DNA of 64,000 nucleotides from Candidatus Ruminococcus avistercoris (lineage in GTDB: Bacteria > Bacillota > Clostridia > Lachnospirales > Lachnospiraceae): assembly GCA_019120315.1 (NCBI GenBank), contig DWVJ01000016.1, positions 21,467-85,466 of the forward strand, read 5' to 3'. The notes beneath the pieces were generated by a model, which ran no database searches, was not told the origin of the DNA, and saw only the letters and a list, made by a program, of their open reading frames with translations. Positions 43,909 through 54,419 of this stretch are shown in pieces. Made by a program: the position numbers and the translations under genes. The first letter of the stretch is position 1; each line of letters starts with the position of its first letter.

Positions 43909-44785
43909 CCGCTACCTCATCAACAGTTGGTTCTTCCGTATTTATTTCTTCATCTGCTTGTCCATCAGGAGTTGGTTCATCAACTATTGCTACATTAAAA
44001 CTTGGTTTTACATATTCCACAGAATCGTAATCAAGTTCTACAGCTAATACTTCTTCCTTGGTATTACACTCATTCACTGTTTTCTCATATTGACGCTGAT
44101 ATTCTACCAACGGTTCTACACGATATTTCACTTCCAGAACTAACTGCAAAAATTCTTCTTCCGTCCATACTTCGCAAGTTTTTCCAGTTTCGTTCCATTT
44201 TAAAACTGCATCTGGGTTCAAGGTCTGTTCTACTTTATAAGAAGTGTACTGGCTCGTCATAAGAGACTGTTTCTCCTCCGTAATAGAGTATGTACCAGTT
44301 ACCCCTCCATGACAATCAGATGTAATCGGATGACTTTCAAGGTATTCTTTCAACAGATCTTTGCTTTCAGAAATTTTATATTTTCTTACTTCTGAAAGTG
44401 GCATCGTATTAAAATTAACAACAGGATTTACTTGGGCATCAATACTGTCTACTTTCTTTTCAATCTCAGTCATTTTTTCTTCCAGTTCATATTTCTGGAA
44501 AGATACCTGGATCATATCAAATGCCGTTTTGGTTTCATCGTTGTATCCGAATCCGATGCGAAGATTTGCTCCGATTAACTTATTAAATACTTCTGTTGAA
44601 TACTCAATCGTACCACCCTTTTTCAGAACTTCTATCAAAGTAATAGAAGATAGGTCTGATCGTACTTGTGTAACGTCGCCAGATACTAACATTGCTGTTA
44701 GCACCCGTTCAGTTACAGAATAAGTAGCACAGTCGTATGTTTTCGTTCCGTTAATGCGGAACGTATAATCTATTTTTGTACTCAT
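43901..44785 (-). CDS. Phage tail structural protein (DUF4376-like region)
   Basis: A 294-residue protein. The middle has a predicted coiled coil (YELEEKMTEIEKKVDSIDAQV). It is followed by a segment with EYLESHPITSDCHGGVTGTYSI that resembles the DUF4376/fibre-assembly type, and a Glu/Asp-rich C-terminal tail. It overlaps its neighbours by four to eight bases. Probable fibre or baseplate accessory protein. Confidence 0.55.
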   Translation of the reverse strand: MSTKIDYTFRINGTKTYDCATYSVTERVLTAMLVSGDVTQVRSDLSSITLIEVLKKGGTIEYSTEVFNKLIGANLRIGFGYNDETKTAFDMIQVSFQKYELEEKMTEIEKKVDSIDAQVNPVVNFNTMPLSEVRKYKISESKDLLKEYLESHPITSDCHGGVTGTYSITEEKQSLMTSQYTSYKVEQTLNPDAVLKWNETGKTCEVWTEEEFLQLVLEVKYRVEPLVEYQRQYEKTVNECNTKEEVLAVELDYDSVEYVKPSFNVAIVDEPTPDGQADEEINTEEPTVDEVADE

Positions 44786-47700
44786 TCAATTCCCTCCAAA
44801 GATTCCGTAGTAATATTTAATTTGGATAAGATGGACTGTATTTGATTTTTTAATGTGGTGTTTTCTTCCTCTAAGGCTTCAATGCGATGGATGGCTTTTT
44901 GTATCATATGGACTTCAAGACCGTGGAGTTCACTGTAGGCAAGGGACCATTGATCTTTTAGCCCATCTACTTCTTCATCGAAATAATAGTGATTTACAAA
45001 TGCAAAGCTATCCATGGTTAGATTGTTTTTTTGAATAATTTCGTTCACTTGTTGCGCAATAAAACCGCAGTGAATTTTACTATCAACTTCTGTATCTCTC
45101 CATGCATAAGTTACTGGTCTTAATCCCATAAAAATTTTTTCATATCTTTCATCTATATCACTAATCATAGTTTTTAACCTTTGATCAGACGATGAATCAA
45201 TACTAGAAGAACTCGTCAGAAATAATTTGTTCCATCTTTTGCTTGGTATGCCAAGTACAGACTGTGCACTTTGAATAGGGATTAGTCCGTAATTTAATGT
45301 ATTATTATCTCTATATGTTTCTACAACTTCCGTCCCATTTGTATAATATAAGCTTGTTGGCATTCCACCACTACTACTTCCGATGTTATCTATTTCATCT
45401 TCCAGGTCAGATATCTTATTCGATAAATCCGTATGGCTATGCGACTTAGTCGCATAATAGTCATCTGCTGTGTCTTTGGTAAGCATACTATTTAATTTGG
45501 TTCCAACATTAACACTATTAAGAGTGAATGTACCATCAACGGTCAATGAGCTATAGGCTCTCAACTCATTTGAAAATACTTTGTTCCATCTATAATTTGG
45601 TGATCCAAGAACATATTTTTGTGTAACAGATGGTATAACTCCATAGTTCCCAGTGTCTTCATCTTGAAATGTTGTTGCTACTTGTGCAGACTCAAAATAC
45701 AAATCCTCAACTTTTCCTATGTTCTTTAATTGGGCATCAATTGCATCAAAATGACTTTGCACATTAACTTCCAATCCAGACAACTTTCCAATTTCATTTA
45801 CTCCAATACCCTGTGCACGATACAACCTTCCCGTATCAGTAGCAAATAAAACATTACCATAAGCTGGATTCGCATCAGGTATTTTTAGATACATAGCATT
45901 ATTTGCAGTCAGTGTGATAGTGTTTGCCGTAATTTTAAAATTGTTGCTCGTAGCTCCTTCACCAGTAATACTAGATAGCTTTACATCAATTGTATCTATT
46001 TTTTCTCGCAACCATCTAAAGTATCCAGAGGTAAGCATTTCATCATAAACAACGCGTCCTGAAGTTTCTATAAAAAGAGCACATCTTCCCGTTGGTCTTG
46101 TTCCATTTGTTGCTGTTGCACCCTCAACGCTACCATCCGTATATCCTCCAGGTGATAAATAAAAGTTTTCTACTTTGAAATCAACATGCCCACAATTTAC
46201 ATCAAAGGAGCCAATTTGTCCTGTACTATAATCCTTCACATGAAATTTAATATTTCCCATGCTTCTATGGTATGCACCAAACGCAAAGGAACCATCGGCT
46301 TCAATAACAAAACCAGTCCTGTCACCAGAATATTCTGTTCCACTACTATAATACGGAATTACATGTGACCAAATAACTGTGCCACCAGCAACACGTTCAC
46401 CATTTTCGGTATTTTCCAAGTCCATACTTCCTGGATATATATACGTTCCTAACTCGGTATAGCCATCTTGTTTTCCATCTGGTGTCCATGCACCATCAAT
46501 GGTTTGAGTATGCATGATACCATAAATATTAATATTCCAACCGCCAATGTTACCTTCATTTGCCATCATACTTCCGCTTGCAGTAACGGAGAAGCTGTCG
46601 CCTAGCATAATTCCATCACTACCTAGATAAACTCCAGTAGAAGTTTCACCAAAGTAAGATTTTGAATTTGAATACAGAGCATCACCAGAAATTGTAAAGT
46701 CTGCAATCTGACCACTCGTGGCAACAATGTGTCCTTTTACCGTCAGTTGTGATCCATTCCAGATCAGTTTACTACCAAAATTAAATTCACCATCGTGTAA
46801 ATTTATCCATCCATTTGTCCCTACAATATCATTTGTAGTAATATGTTCAGCCGTGATAGAATGTGCCGCAATCTTACTTGCCGTCACCGAATTGGCGGCC
46901 AGTGCATCTGTGAGTACACTTCCAGCCACTAATTTGCTTCCCTGAATCAAAATAGAGTTGGTTCCCTGAACAAATAAAAGTTCATTTTCATCGGTGTTAT
47001 CACGCACCAAAACGCTTGTTTCTACGAAGGGATTTTCACCGCCATTTGTGTAAACAATACATTTTACGTGCTTTGCCCTACGATCTAATCCATTTTGCAC
47101 ATTGATATCGGTATTGAGCGTGCGAGAAGTTACATTTGAAACACGCCCCATAGAAACCCAGTCAATGCCATTCACGCTATATTGAAATTCGATATCACAA
47201 GTAAATCCACTCTTTACACCATCCTCACCTTCTTGATAATATGGAGTAAAGGTGACTGTAGCAGGCTGAAACCCATCATGTAAGAAGTTTGCTAGAAGGA
47301 ATGGTGCGCTTACGTCAATTCCATATACACGTCCATCTCGCCCATCTTCACCATTTCTGCTTACTGTGTAGGTAGTAGAAGTGGTATCATTCGAATATGT
47401 TGTAATAGTCCTTACCCAAAGAAACTGTCCACTTGCTAATTCTGGAATAGTGGACAACCATTCTCCCGTAGGAATATCAATACCAGAAGGGCCAGCTTGA
47501 TAAGTGATTTCTGTTTTAACAATTCCAACACCATCTGTTCCTGGTTCCCCTCGTGTACCGATCATACGCGCTTTCGAAACAGTAGGTTCTGATCCATCGT
47601 CGTATGTGATAACTTCATAATTCCAAAGATAGATCAATTCTTCTGTTGTATGTTGAAATTCTGTTGTCCATCCTGGAGTATCGACAGTTACATCTGTAGC

Positions 47701-48930
47701 ACTATCTGATACCAGATAATATTCTGTAATGCTTTCAATGCTGCGTCCATCTTTTCCATCTGTAGTGTACACACTAAGAATAAAAGGATCTGTTGTAGAT
47801 GACGGTGAATCATCATCGTATTGTATTTCTTCATACGTCCAGAGATATCGTTTCTCTTCTGTAACATCCTGAAAAGTCGTTGTCCACCCTTCTGTTTCTG
47901 TAGTAACACCGCCAACCATAGAAGTGGCGAGATAGTAATTGACGACGTTAGCAACACCGCGTCCGTCCGTTCCATCAATTCCGTCTTTTCCATCAGTACC
48001 ATCAACACCCTGATAACTAACAGAATATGAGGCAATATCCATGCCACTCTTATAATGTGTGATAGTGCGTGTCCATAAATACATACCACTTGGTATTTCT
48101 GGAATTTCTTCTAACCATTCGCCATCAGGAGGTGTGTTTCCATTATCGCTTACCTGATAAGCAACGTCAGAACTCTCTACGCCATCCCCATCTTTACCAC
48201 CACGAATGACGTTGTAACTGAATATCTTTGTAACTTGAATATCGCCACATGAGATATCAAATTCCAACGTACCTTCTGTTTCAGTGAATGTTTCGTCCAC
48301 GTCTATCTTAATAATGGGTGCCAGAGTTCCATTCGTATTTTCACGCAAAGTAACGGTCATTCCAGTAGGAATGTTCTCTGGCAAAGTAACAGTCGAAGCA
48401 ATTAATTCTGTTTCTTTCCACGCGCAGACTTTAAATTCTATTGAAGAAGCTTGCACAACTCCATCACCATCTGCAGAAAAACTATGATTTTCATTGCTTA
48501 AGTAGACGGTATATCCAGTGCCAGGGTCACCCTTTACATATTGCCAGATGTAATCGCTTGGTGTGTTGGAAGCTACTTCATTTAAGTCAACCAGTACACC
48601 CATATATTCGCCAGGTGTCGTACCATTTCCATCTGTGAATGTATCGCCACCATCGTTTGAATACTTAATATGTATATAAGTAGGACTTCCATTTTCGCCT
48701 GGTGGCCCTTCAATACTTTCTCCTTTGATCTTATACCAGTTGTAATCATCCGGATTTGTTGGTGCGGTAGAAGAGGGGCCAGTATAAATACCAATGTAAT
48801 CAGAAGGAGAAGTCAACAAGTCTGATTCAGTCGGATCGGCTACATCTGAATACCTGATCCACACATATGTTGCTGATCCGTCTTCACCTTTCTGGACTTT
48901 GACAAAATCCATATATGCATCAACTATCAT
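44782..48930 (-). CDS. Tail fibre/host-specificity protein with S74 auto-processing chaperone
   Basis: A 1,382-residue fibre. The N-terminal two thirds hold several repeats of about 60-90 residues with GKDGIDGTDGRGV-type glycine loops and W-x-x-x-I/F-x-x-x-x-E cores (residues about 10-530). Then comes a long beta-rich shaft. The C-terminus has the peptidase S74 intramolecular chaperone: SSSDQRLKTMISDIDERY near residue 1243, GLRPVTYAWRD, then CGFIAQQVNEII, and a coiled coil. In the family this domain trimerises, helps folding and cuts itself off before the Ser of SD. It probably determines host binding. Confidence 0.85.
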   Translation of the reverse strand: MIVDAYMDFVKVQKGEDGSATYVWIRYSDVADPTESDLLTSPSDYIGIYTGPSSTAPTNPDDYNWYKIKGESIEGPPGENGSPTYIHIKYSNDGGDTFTDGNGTTPGEYMGVLVDLNEVASNTPSDYIWQYVKGDPGTGYTVYLSNENHSFSADGDGVVQASSIEFKVCAWKETELIASTVTLPENIPTGMTVTLRENTNGTLAPIIKIDVDETFTETEGTLEFDISCGDIQVTKIFSYNVIRGGKDGDGVESSDVAYQVSDNGNTPPDGEWLEEIPEIPSGMYLWTRTITHYKSGMDIASYSVSYQGVDGTDGKDGIDGTDGRGVANVVNYYLATSMVGGVTTETEGWTTTFQDVTEEKRYLWTYEEIQYDDDSPSSTTDPFILSVYTTDGKDGRSIESITEYYLVSDSATDVTVDTPGWTTEFQHTTEELIYLWNYEVITYDDGSEPTVSKARMIGTRGEPGTDGVGIVKTEITYQAGPSGIDIPTGEWLSTIPELASGQFLWVRTITTYSNDTTSTTYTVSRNGEDGRDGRVYGIDVSAPFLLANFLHDGFQPATVTFTPYYQEGEDGVKSGFTCDIEFQYSVNGIDWVSMGRVSNVTSRTLNTDINVQNGLDRRAKHVKCIVYTNGGENPFVETSVLVRDNTDENELLFVQGTNSILIQGSKLVAGSVLTDALAANSVTASKIAAHSITAEHITTNDIVGTNGWINLHDGEFNFGSKLIWNGSQLTVKGHIVATSGQIADFTISGDALYSNSKSYFGETSTGVYLGSDGIMLGDSFSVTASGSMMANEGNIGGWNINIYGIMHTQTIDGAWTPDGKQDGYTELGTYIYPGSMDLENTENGERVAGGTVIWSHVIPYYSSGTEYSGDRTGFVIEADGSFAFGAYHRSMGNIKFHVKDYSTGQIGSFDVNCGHVDFKVENFYLSPGGYTDGSVEGATATNGTRPTGRCALFIETSGRVVYDEMLTSGYFRWLREKIDTIDVKLSSITGEGATSNNFKITANTITLTANNAMYLKIPDANPAYGNVLFATDTGRLYRAQGIGVNEIGKLSGLEVNVQSHFDAIDAQLKNIGKVEDLYFESAQVATTFQDEDTGNYGVIPSVTQKYVLGSPNYRWNKVFSNELRAYSSLTVDGTFTLNSVNVGTKLNSMLTKDTADDYYATKSHSHTDLSNKISDLEDEIDNIGSSSGGMPTSLYYTNGTEVVETYRDNNTLNYGLIPIQSAQSVLGIPSKRWNKLFLTSSSSIDSSSDQRLKTMISDIDERYEKIFMGLRPVTYAWRDTEVDSKIHCGFIAQQVNEIIQKNNLTMDSFAFVNHYYFDEEVDGLKDQWSLAYSELHGLEVHMIQKAIHRIEALEEENTTLKNQIQSILSKLNITTESLEGIE

Positions 48931-48947
48931 TTCCTCACTCCCTTCTG

Positions 48948-51900
48948 TTATACATCAACACAACATTTCACGCGCATTCGTGATTGAAATAAATTTAATG
49001 GCATAGTAAATGTAGAAGAAGTTTCCGACTGTTTTACCCATTCTGCGCTATCATCTGGCCTGATGTACCATTCGTAAGATTCTGGGTAAATCGCAATAGT
49101 CCCACGATATACTGTAGCAGTAATTTCTGTATTAGTAATCGTTGTATCCGTTTCCTGAAAAATATAACCATGGCTTGACTGCAACATTACTGTGATAGCT
49201 GAATCCCCATCCTTTAATTTATAAATGGTGAACACATCTGAAATACTTCCATCTCCATTGGTCGCTTCAATAAGAATAGAGGTGCGGTCAATCATATATG
49301 CAGAAGGGATACTGATCGATAACTTATCCTGTGCTACCATAGTGGTATTTTCTTCTCCGTTTACATACCAATGTTCTACTGTACATGACTTAGCAACTGC
49401 ATTCACTGTAATCATATCTGGTGTAATAATAGCGTTTTCCTCAATGAATGCCATATCATCGCTATGCAATTCAATTGTGCCACCCATTGTGTTTAAGATA
49501 TCCTCTAAGGATTCACCATCCTCATTTACAACAGACGAAACAGGAACGACAGATCCGACAGATAAAGTTCCTTTGATTTCAATATCGCCATTTTTTTTAA
49601 TTTTGAAATTTGGGGAATTCCATACGAAATTAATTAAATCGATTTGACAACCAGAAGTGCAGTTACCGTCTGCATCTACTTTATAATTTGCTGACTCTAA
49701 TAATCCACCAATAATTTTAGATTCATAAGAATTACTAGAAATTACGCTTCCTTCGATGTGCCAATTTCCGATGTTGGTGGTAAGAGCGGTTAAGTCATTA
49801 ATCATTGCAGTGTTGATGTTAGCATTCAACATATTTGCTATACCGTTTACCCACAAATCTTCGACATATATTTTGTTTGCGGTTACAGATTTAGCTATGA
49901 GAATCTTACCATCAAGTTGATAATTATCGATTTCACCTGGTGGCACATCCGTGGCTTCTATGTTTCCTTCATGGTTTAAAGCATATACCAGAGAGTTAGA
50001 CAGGTTTCCATTTTCGTCATATCCACGGATTACAATTTTATCCGCAATAATCGTGTTTGCTTCAATCAGATCTCCGAGAATTTTTACGCCAGTCAGATAA
50101 TTGGTGAAATTACCTGTTGCGGCACTGATGTCATCAGTAATAATATCTCCAGCCATTAAGAAATCGGTTACGATTTTGTTGAAGTCACCAATATCAGACT
50201 GGATATAATCCGTGAATATTTTATTAAAGTTACCTTCCACAGCATCAATTACATTCGTGATCACCTTTTCTGACTGTAAAGTCTTTACAACAAGGTAATT
50301 GATCTGACCACTAATCGCCCCCATAGATCCAGAAACAATAGAATTTCCAAATCCAGGGTAACGAAGTAGTTGCTTCACTACATCTGCAGTTACAGTAAAG
50401 GTATCAACAGAAGTTGGCGATCCGATTGTACCGCCACGGTTTTTAGTGCTACCTTCCAAATTATCAAGAATGGTTACAAAATCATTTCTCTTTGATTTGT
50501 ACTGGATCATATTAGAGAAGGTTACTGTAATCTCACTATTCCATACACATGGATTATATTTAATACTCATCAGACGCAACTTTACGAAACGTACATCAGA
50601 CAAGGCGATATACAAATAATTCCACAAATTCATTTCTGGAATAAATGTATCTGCGTAATCAGACAGAACATAAACATTTTCAATATCATCTTCATAAGTA
50701 TATTGTGGATGTGCTTCCGTATATAAAATATCCATGGCATCCTGATACAGTTTATATTGAATATCGACAATATCTCCTTCTGTGTCCAGAGAAGTGGCAA
50801 TGATATTTTCATTCGTGTAGTCCTTGTGAATATAAAAGGATTTGATGAGATTAATTTCTTTTTCTGTGAAGCCAAGGAATTCGGATTGAACCAATCCAAA
50901 GTTTTCCAATAATACATCGTCCGCGATTTTCTGACGTTGTTTATTCAGATCCTCCAAGTGTGCATTTGCTTCATCATATTCTGCCTGGCGTTCTTCCAAA
51001 GCTTTTTCACATTCATCATAAAGTCGCTTGTAATCCAGATACATCTGGCGCATCCGATTGTAATAGTCCTCATCAATATCTAAGTAGTCTCCCCAATCTG
51101 ATTCAGAGATTCCGCTATCTTCCAAAGACTTAATCTGTTGTTCATAGGTTTTCAGTTTTATTTGTAATTCTTCTACGCCATACAACTTCCAGTCTGTTTC
51201 AAATGCTTCCAGTACATTTTCATCTTGAATGTAGTATCCAAATTGCGTTGGAGCATCACCAAGTTCTAACTGCATACCGCAAATTTCAAAAGCAGAATTT
51301 GAACCAGAAGCGGTGGCAGTAAAAGCTACTTCAATCATAGAAGATTCAGCCATAAAACTTTTATAAATACGTTGCCACCCTTCACCAGGAACAAGGAATG
51401 TACTGCTTTCGCGCTCTGTGTTTGACACACCATATTCCAAATTGATTGTTTCTACATCTGAAATTCTTCGCACAAATGCACTCAGTACATAGGTGCTACC
51501 ATCATTCACATGGATCTGTTTCTGGCTATAACCATAAGTTCCGCCGCCAGACGATTCAATATGCATACCGCGTACAATACCGTAAGCGGGCGAATCCGTT
51601 ACTTCAAATGTATTTGCGGTAATCGGGGCACCAACAGATTCCCATGTATCGTCTATCACAACAGGGTTGATGTTACCAAGTATGTTACCGCTACCATAAT
51701 CAGTAGGGTGGGAGGGAGAAGTACCTTCTTCCAACTCTGGTTTTGTTTCTTTGGATTGAAGCGCAGCTACGATTTTTGGAAGTGTATAATTCATGATAGA
51801 TTCATAGGTATTCCAATCCGAAGATTCTTTTAATGCTTCCAGATCGAAATCCCCGTTGTCGTCCACATAGAGAGATTCTAAAGATATGATAATTTGTGTA

Positions 51901-52979
51901 TAGTTATTATAGGCATTCTGAAGGGAATCCACATCCGATTCTGTCCAGTCATTCAATACTGCATCATCTGGTACACGATAAAGTAAATCACTTACTACAT
52001 AAAGATAATTATTATATTCCTTAGACAATTCCATGTAGGCAGGACGTTGTGTTTCTCTATAATCCAGATATGCCTGATATTTTTCAATAAGGTAGGAAGT
52101 CATGTATGGCGTTTGCATAAAATAAGAAATATCATAGATTACATTGTTATCGAAATTTACATAATCGATTCTCAGTTCATCCCCGCCATATACTGTGTAA
52201 CAAGTTGTTAATTGATTGTCTCGAGAGATGGTTACATTATTCTGTACATTTTGGAATCCAATACAGATATTCGTATCTTCGCCAATTGATTCAATACGAT
52301 AGAAACTGATTGTTAAATTCTTTGTGTCAAAAACAGGAATACATTTGAAAGTCTGTGCCAATGTCTGCGTAATGAAACTATATAAGTCCTTCGAATTTTC
52401 TTCAAATGTATATACCTCGGCTTCCAGAGCCAATCCATAATCTTCGCTAAGTCTGTCGTCAATGTAGCCGATTTTCCAGTATGGAACATCTGCGTGTTTC
52501 AGCATAATATCAACCAGACTTAACTCTGGTATCGCTTCATTATGAAACGTTACCTGGTAGAATGTTTGTCCTCCCATTTTGTCACGATACTGCATCTCAT
52601 AAGATCCAGCCGTTCCAGTATTAATCAAAAAGTTTTCAAGATCATACTGTTGCAACATAATCTCATAAGATTCGGCTTCGATTGTCTTATATTCCCTGAT
52701 TGCATCATTGTATGTTTCAGGCGGACGATTGATTAAAAACCATACATCATCACAGTATAAGAGCATCCCTTCCTCTACATATTCATAGTAGTTACTTAGT
52801 TCACCATCAACCAAACGATCTAATTGAAAAGTAAGATAGTCAGCATTATTCCCATGATGTTCTAATGACACACTGCTTTCGTCCACGCCATTTAAGGCAC
52901 ATAAAATTTTACGATCTGGAGTAGCAAGGTAGATAATTTCTGGTTCACGTCTTCCATAATGATCATATTTCAGACCCAT
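48948..52979 (-). CDS. Tail-associated (Tal-like) minor structural protein
   Basis: A 1,343-residue protein in the position after Dit. The N-terminus (about 1-350) follows the phage minor structural/gp27-like pattern (YLATPDRKILCALNG, later TQTLAQTFKCIPVFD). A CBM-like jelly roll lies at about 455-560 (YVLSAFVRRISDVETINLEY), a coiled coil at about 580-650, and a shaft at about 780-1160 with DIVDI-type repeats. No lytic motif is visible. Its ATG overlaps the Dit stop by one base. It likely forms the tail tip hub that carries the fibre. Confidence 0.8.
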   Translation of the reverse strand: MGLKYDHYGRREPEIIYLATPDRKILCALNGVDESSVSLEHHGNNADYLTFQLDRLVDGELSNYYEYVEEGMLLYCDDVWFLINRPPETYNDAIREYKTIEAESYEIMLQQYDLENFLINTGTAGSYEMQYRDKMGGQTFYQVTFHNEAIPELSLVDIMLKHADVPYWKIGYIDDRLSEDYGLALEAEVYTFEENSKDLYSFITQTLAQTFKCIPVFDTKNLTISFYRIESIGEDTNICIGFQNVQNNVTISRDNQLTTCYTVYGGDELRIDYVNFDNNVIYDISYFMQTPYMTSYLIEKYQAYLDYRETQRPAYMELSKEYNNYLYVVSDLLYRVPDDAVLNDWTESDVDSLQNAYNNYTQIIISLESLYVDDNGDFDLEALKESSDWNTYESIMNYTLPKIVAALQSKETKPELEEGTSPSHPTDYGSGNILGNINPVVIDDTWESVGAPITANTFEVTDSPAYGIVRGMHIESSGGGTYGYSQKQIHVNDGSTYVLSAFVRRISDVETINLEYGVSNTERESSTFLVPGEGWQRIYKSFMAESSMIEVAFTATASGSNSAFEICGMQLELGDAPTQFGYYIQDENVLEAFETDWKLYGVEELQIKLKTYEQQIKSLEDSGISESDWGDYLDIDEDYYNRMRQMYLDYKRLYDECEKALEERQAEYDEANAHLEDLNKQRQKIADDVLLENFGLVQSEFLGFTEKEINLIKSFYIHKDYTNENIIATSLDTEGDIVDIQYKLYQDAMDILYTEAHPQYTYEDDIENVYVLSDYADTFIPEMNLWNYLYIALSDVRFVKLRLMSIKYNPCVWNSEITVTFSNMIQYKSKRNDFVTILDNLEGSTKNRGGTIGSPTSVDTFTVTADVVKQLLRYPGFGNSIVSGSMGAISGQINYLVVKTLQSEKVITNVIDAVEGNFNKIFTDYIQSDIGDFNKIVTDFLMAGDIITDDISAATGNFTNYLTGVKILGDLIEANTIIADKIVIRGYDENGNLSNSLVYALNHEGNIEATDVPPGEIDNYQLDGKILIAKSVTANKIYVEDLWVNGIANMLNANINTAMINDLTALTTNIGNWHIEGSVISSNSYESKIIGGLLESANYKVDADGNCTSGCQIDLINFVWNSPNFKIKKNGDIEIKGTLSVGSVVPVSSVVNEDGESLEDILNTMGGTIELHSDDMAFIEENAIITPDMITVNAVAKSCTVEHWYVNGEENTTMVAQDKLSISIPSAYMIDRTSILIEATNGDGSISDVFTIYKLKDGDSAITVMLQSSHGYIFQETDTTITNTEITATVYRGTIAIYPESYEWYIRPDDSAEWVKQSETSSTFTMPLNLFQSRMRVKCCVDV

Positions 52980-53830
52980 TAGTAAGCACCTACCTTCCTT
53001 GGCTCACGATATTTTATTTCAACATCTACATTCCCTGTTATTTTGATATTATTTTTCCCTGAACAAAGTCGGAACCAATAAATATCATCCACGTCTGTAA
53101 TTCCTAAATCATCAAATGTAATCAAATTCTTCGTTTCGTCATAGATAGTAAGTTTCTGACAATCCATGTAAATGATATCGCTTGCAAGAACATCAATTGT
53201 CATAGATCTGCCATCTGTTATGTTTTCGATAATAATTTCACCAGTGGACTGTGGAATAATTTTCATGGTAGGGTAGATGTAATCTTCTAATTCATCACTG
53301 TTATTTATAATTGTTGCTGTTCCTGGCATAGCATAAGTAGCATGGATATTTCTTTTTATTTCTTGAGAATATCCAAAAGGACTATCGCAGGTAACTTCAT
53401 AAGTTAGAACTGTAACTTCATCATTTCCGGATGCGGTTACATTTGTCATGGTACAGAAATAGTCTACATATTCGTCATATAATTCCAGATCGATATCATC
53501 ATCATCATAATCAGTCATATGAAATAATTTTGGTAACTTAGGGGAAGTAAGCCATGCATTAATTTCTCTTACTTCAGATCTGGAGAATCGAATATCATCT
53601 ACATCTGGGTCGCAGTTATCTTTAACTAAGCCAAGCTCAAAAACTAAAACATCATCATAGGTTGTCCCAAAATGATTTGCACGATAACGATATTGATTGA
53701 CTTCTCCGCGCTCTACAGTACGGGCCAGTCCCATAGGAATTTCATCTTTCATATTTAAAAAGCCAATGGCAAGACCAAGTTCTTCTGAGGACTTCCCATT
53801 GTATTCAAAATATTTTCCGCATATTGCCAT
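52979..53830 (-). CDS. Distal tail protein (Dit)
   Basis: A 283-residue protein of the siphovirus distal tail family. The N-terminal YFEYNGKSSEELGLAIGFLN and the polar belt-forming region (FSRSEVREINAWLTSPKLPK) fit Dit. It forms the hexameric hub between tail tube and tip. AGGTG precedes ATG 53830. It lies between the tape measure and the Tal-like gene, as in most siphoviruses, but two small ORFs and one antisense gene are inserted before it. Confidence 0.85.
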   Translation of the reverse strand: MAICGKYFEYNGKSSEELGLAIGFLNMKDEIPMGLARTVERGEVNQYRYRANHFGTTYDDVLVFELGLVKDNCDPDVDDIRFSRSEVREINAWLTSPKLPKLFHMTDYDDDDIDLELYDEYVDYFCTMTNVTASGNDEVTVLTYEVTCDSPFGYSQEIKRNIHATYAMPGTATIINNSDELEDYIYPTMKIIPQSTGEIIIENITDGRSMTIDVLASDIIYMDCQKLTIYDETKNLITFDDLGITDVDDIYWFRLCSGKNNIKITGNVDVEIKYREPRKVGAY

Positions 53831-53858
53831 TTATAAAATCACCTGCCTTTAAAAAGTA

Positions 53859-53887
53859 TTGTTATAATTCATGCTATGTGATAAGAT
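53859..53887 (+). promoter_or_regulatory. Promoter of the antisense Cas2-like gene
   Basis: TTGTTA (53859-53864), a 17-base spacer and an extended -10 TGA-TAAGAT (53879-53887). It is on the strand opposite to the late operon. Confidence 0.6.
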
Positions 53888-53919
53888 GTTTGTAAAATAA
53901 TTGTTGTGGGAGGGATAAT

Positions 53920-54198
53920 ATGGTTTGTTTTATTACTTATGATCTGAATAGTGAAGGGCAAAATTATGAAGATGTAATAAAGACAATTAAAGATTGCGCC
54001 GTTGATGGCAAATGGTATAGTTGTTGGAGATCTTCTTATCTAATAAAAACTGATATGAAAGTAGATGAAATCAATGATAAAATCCATCAATATTTGGATA
54101 AAAACGATACTTTATTTGTAGTTGAAGTTACTTCGAACTATCAGGGATGGATTAATAAGAAAGATTGGGACTTTGTGAATAAAGAAATATTTTCCTAA
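53920..54198 (+). CDS. Cas2-like (SinR-family-like) ferredoxin-fold small protein
   Basis: A 92-residue protein, ATG after GGGAGGG. It starts VCFITYDLNSEGQNYEDVIK, then DGKWYSCWRSSYLIKTD and NDTLFVVEVTSNYQGWI. This is the pattern of the Cas2/VapD-like ferredoxin fold, which some annotation pipelines call SinR family: an opening beta strand with Y-D-L, a W-x-S strand and a final D-x-L-F-V-V strand. No CRISPR array or Cas1 is near. It is a moron on the plus strand inside the minus-strand tail operon, with its own promoter. Its end overlaps the next minus-strand ORF by four bases. Confidence 0.65.
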   Translation: MVCFITYDLNSEGQNYEDVIKTIKDCAVDGKWYSCWRSSYLIKTDMKVDEINDKIHQYLDKNDTLFVVEVTSNYQGWINKKDWDFVNKEIFS

Positions 54199-54347
54199 TA
54201 TGGTCTTGTTGATTTGTCGCCTTCTTCATAGTAATAAGTAATTGATTCGTGAATTTTATCTTTCGGCTTCAGAACATCTCTTATGCTCTGAAGCTGGTCT
54301 TTTATTTCTTGTAATTCTTTTAAAATCAAATATTCTGTTTCCATCAT
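54195..54347 (-). CDS. 50-residue phage protein
   Basis: A short ORF (MMETEYLILKELQEIKDQLQ at the N-terminus, a coiled-coil-like heptad pattern). AAAAGGAG precedes the double ATG (54347 or 54344). Lies between the tape measure and Dit genes. Not recognised. Confidence 0.55.
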   Translation of the reverse strand: MMETEYLILKELQEIKDQLQSIRDVLKPKDKIHESITYYYEEGDKSTRPY

Positions 54348-54419
54348 AAACTCCTTTTGTTTTATTTGACAATATTTGTCTCAAATTTTATACAAAAAAT
54401 AGGACAGAACACATCGTTT

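Noticed and set aside
53920..54198. The Cas2-like protein as part of a CRISPR-Cas system.
   Set aside because: No array, no Cas1 and no effector genes are near. Cas2-like folds occur widely outside CRISPR.
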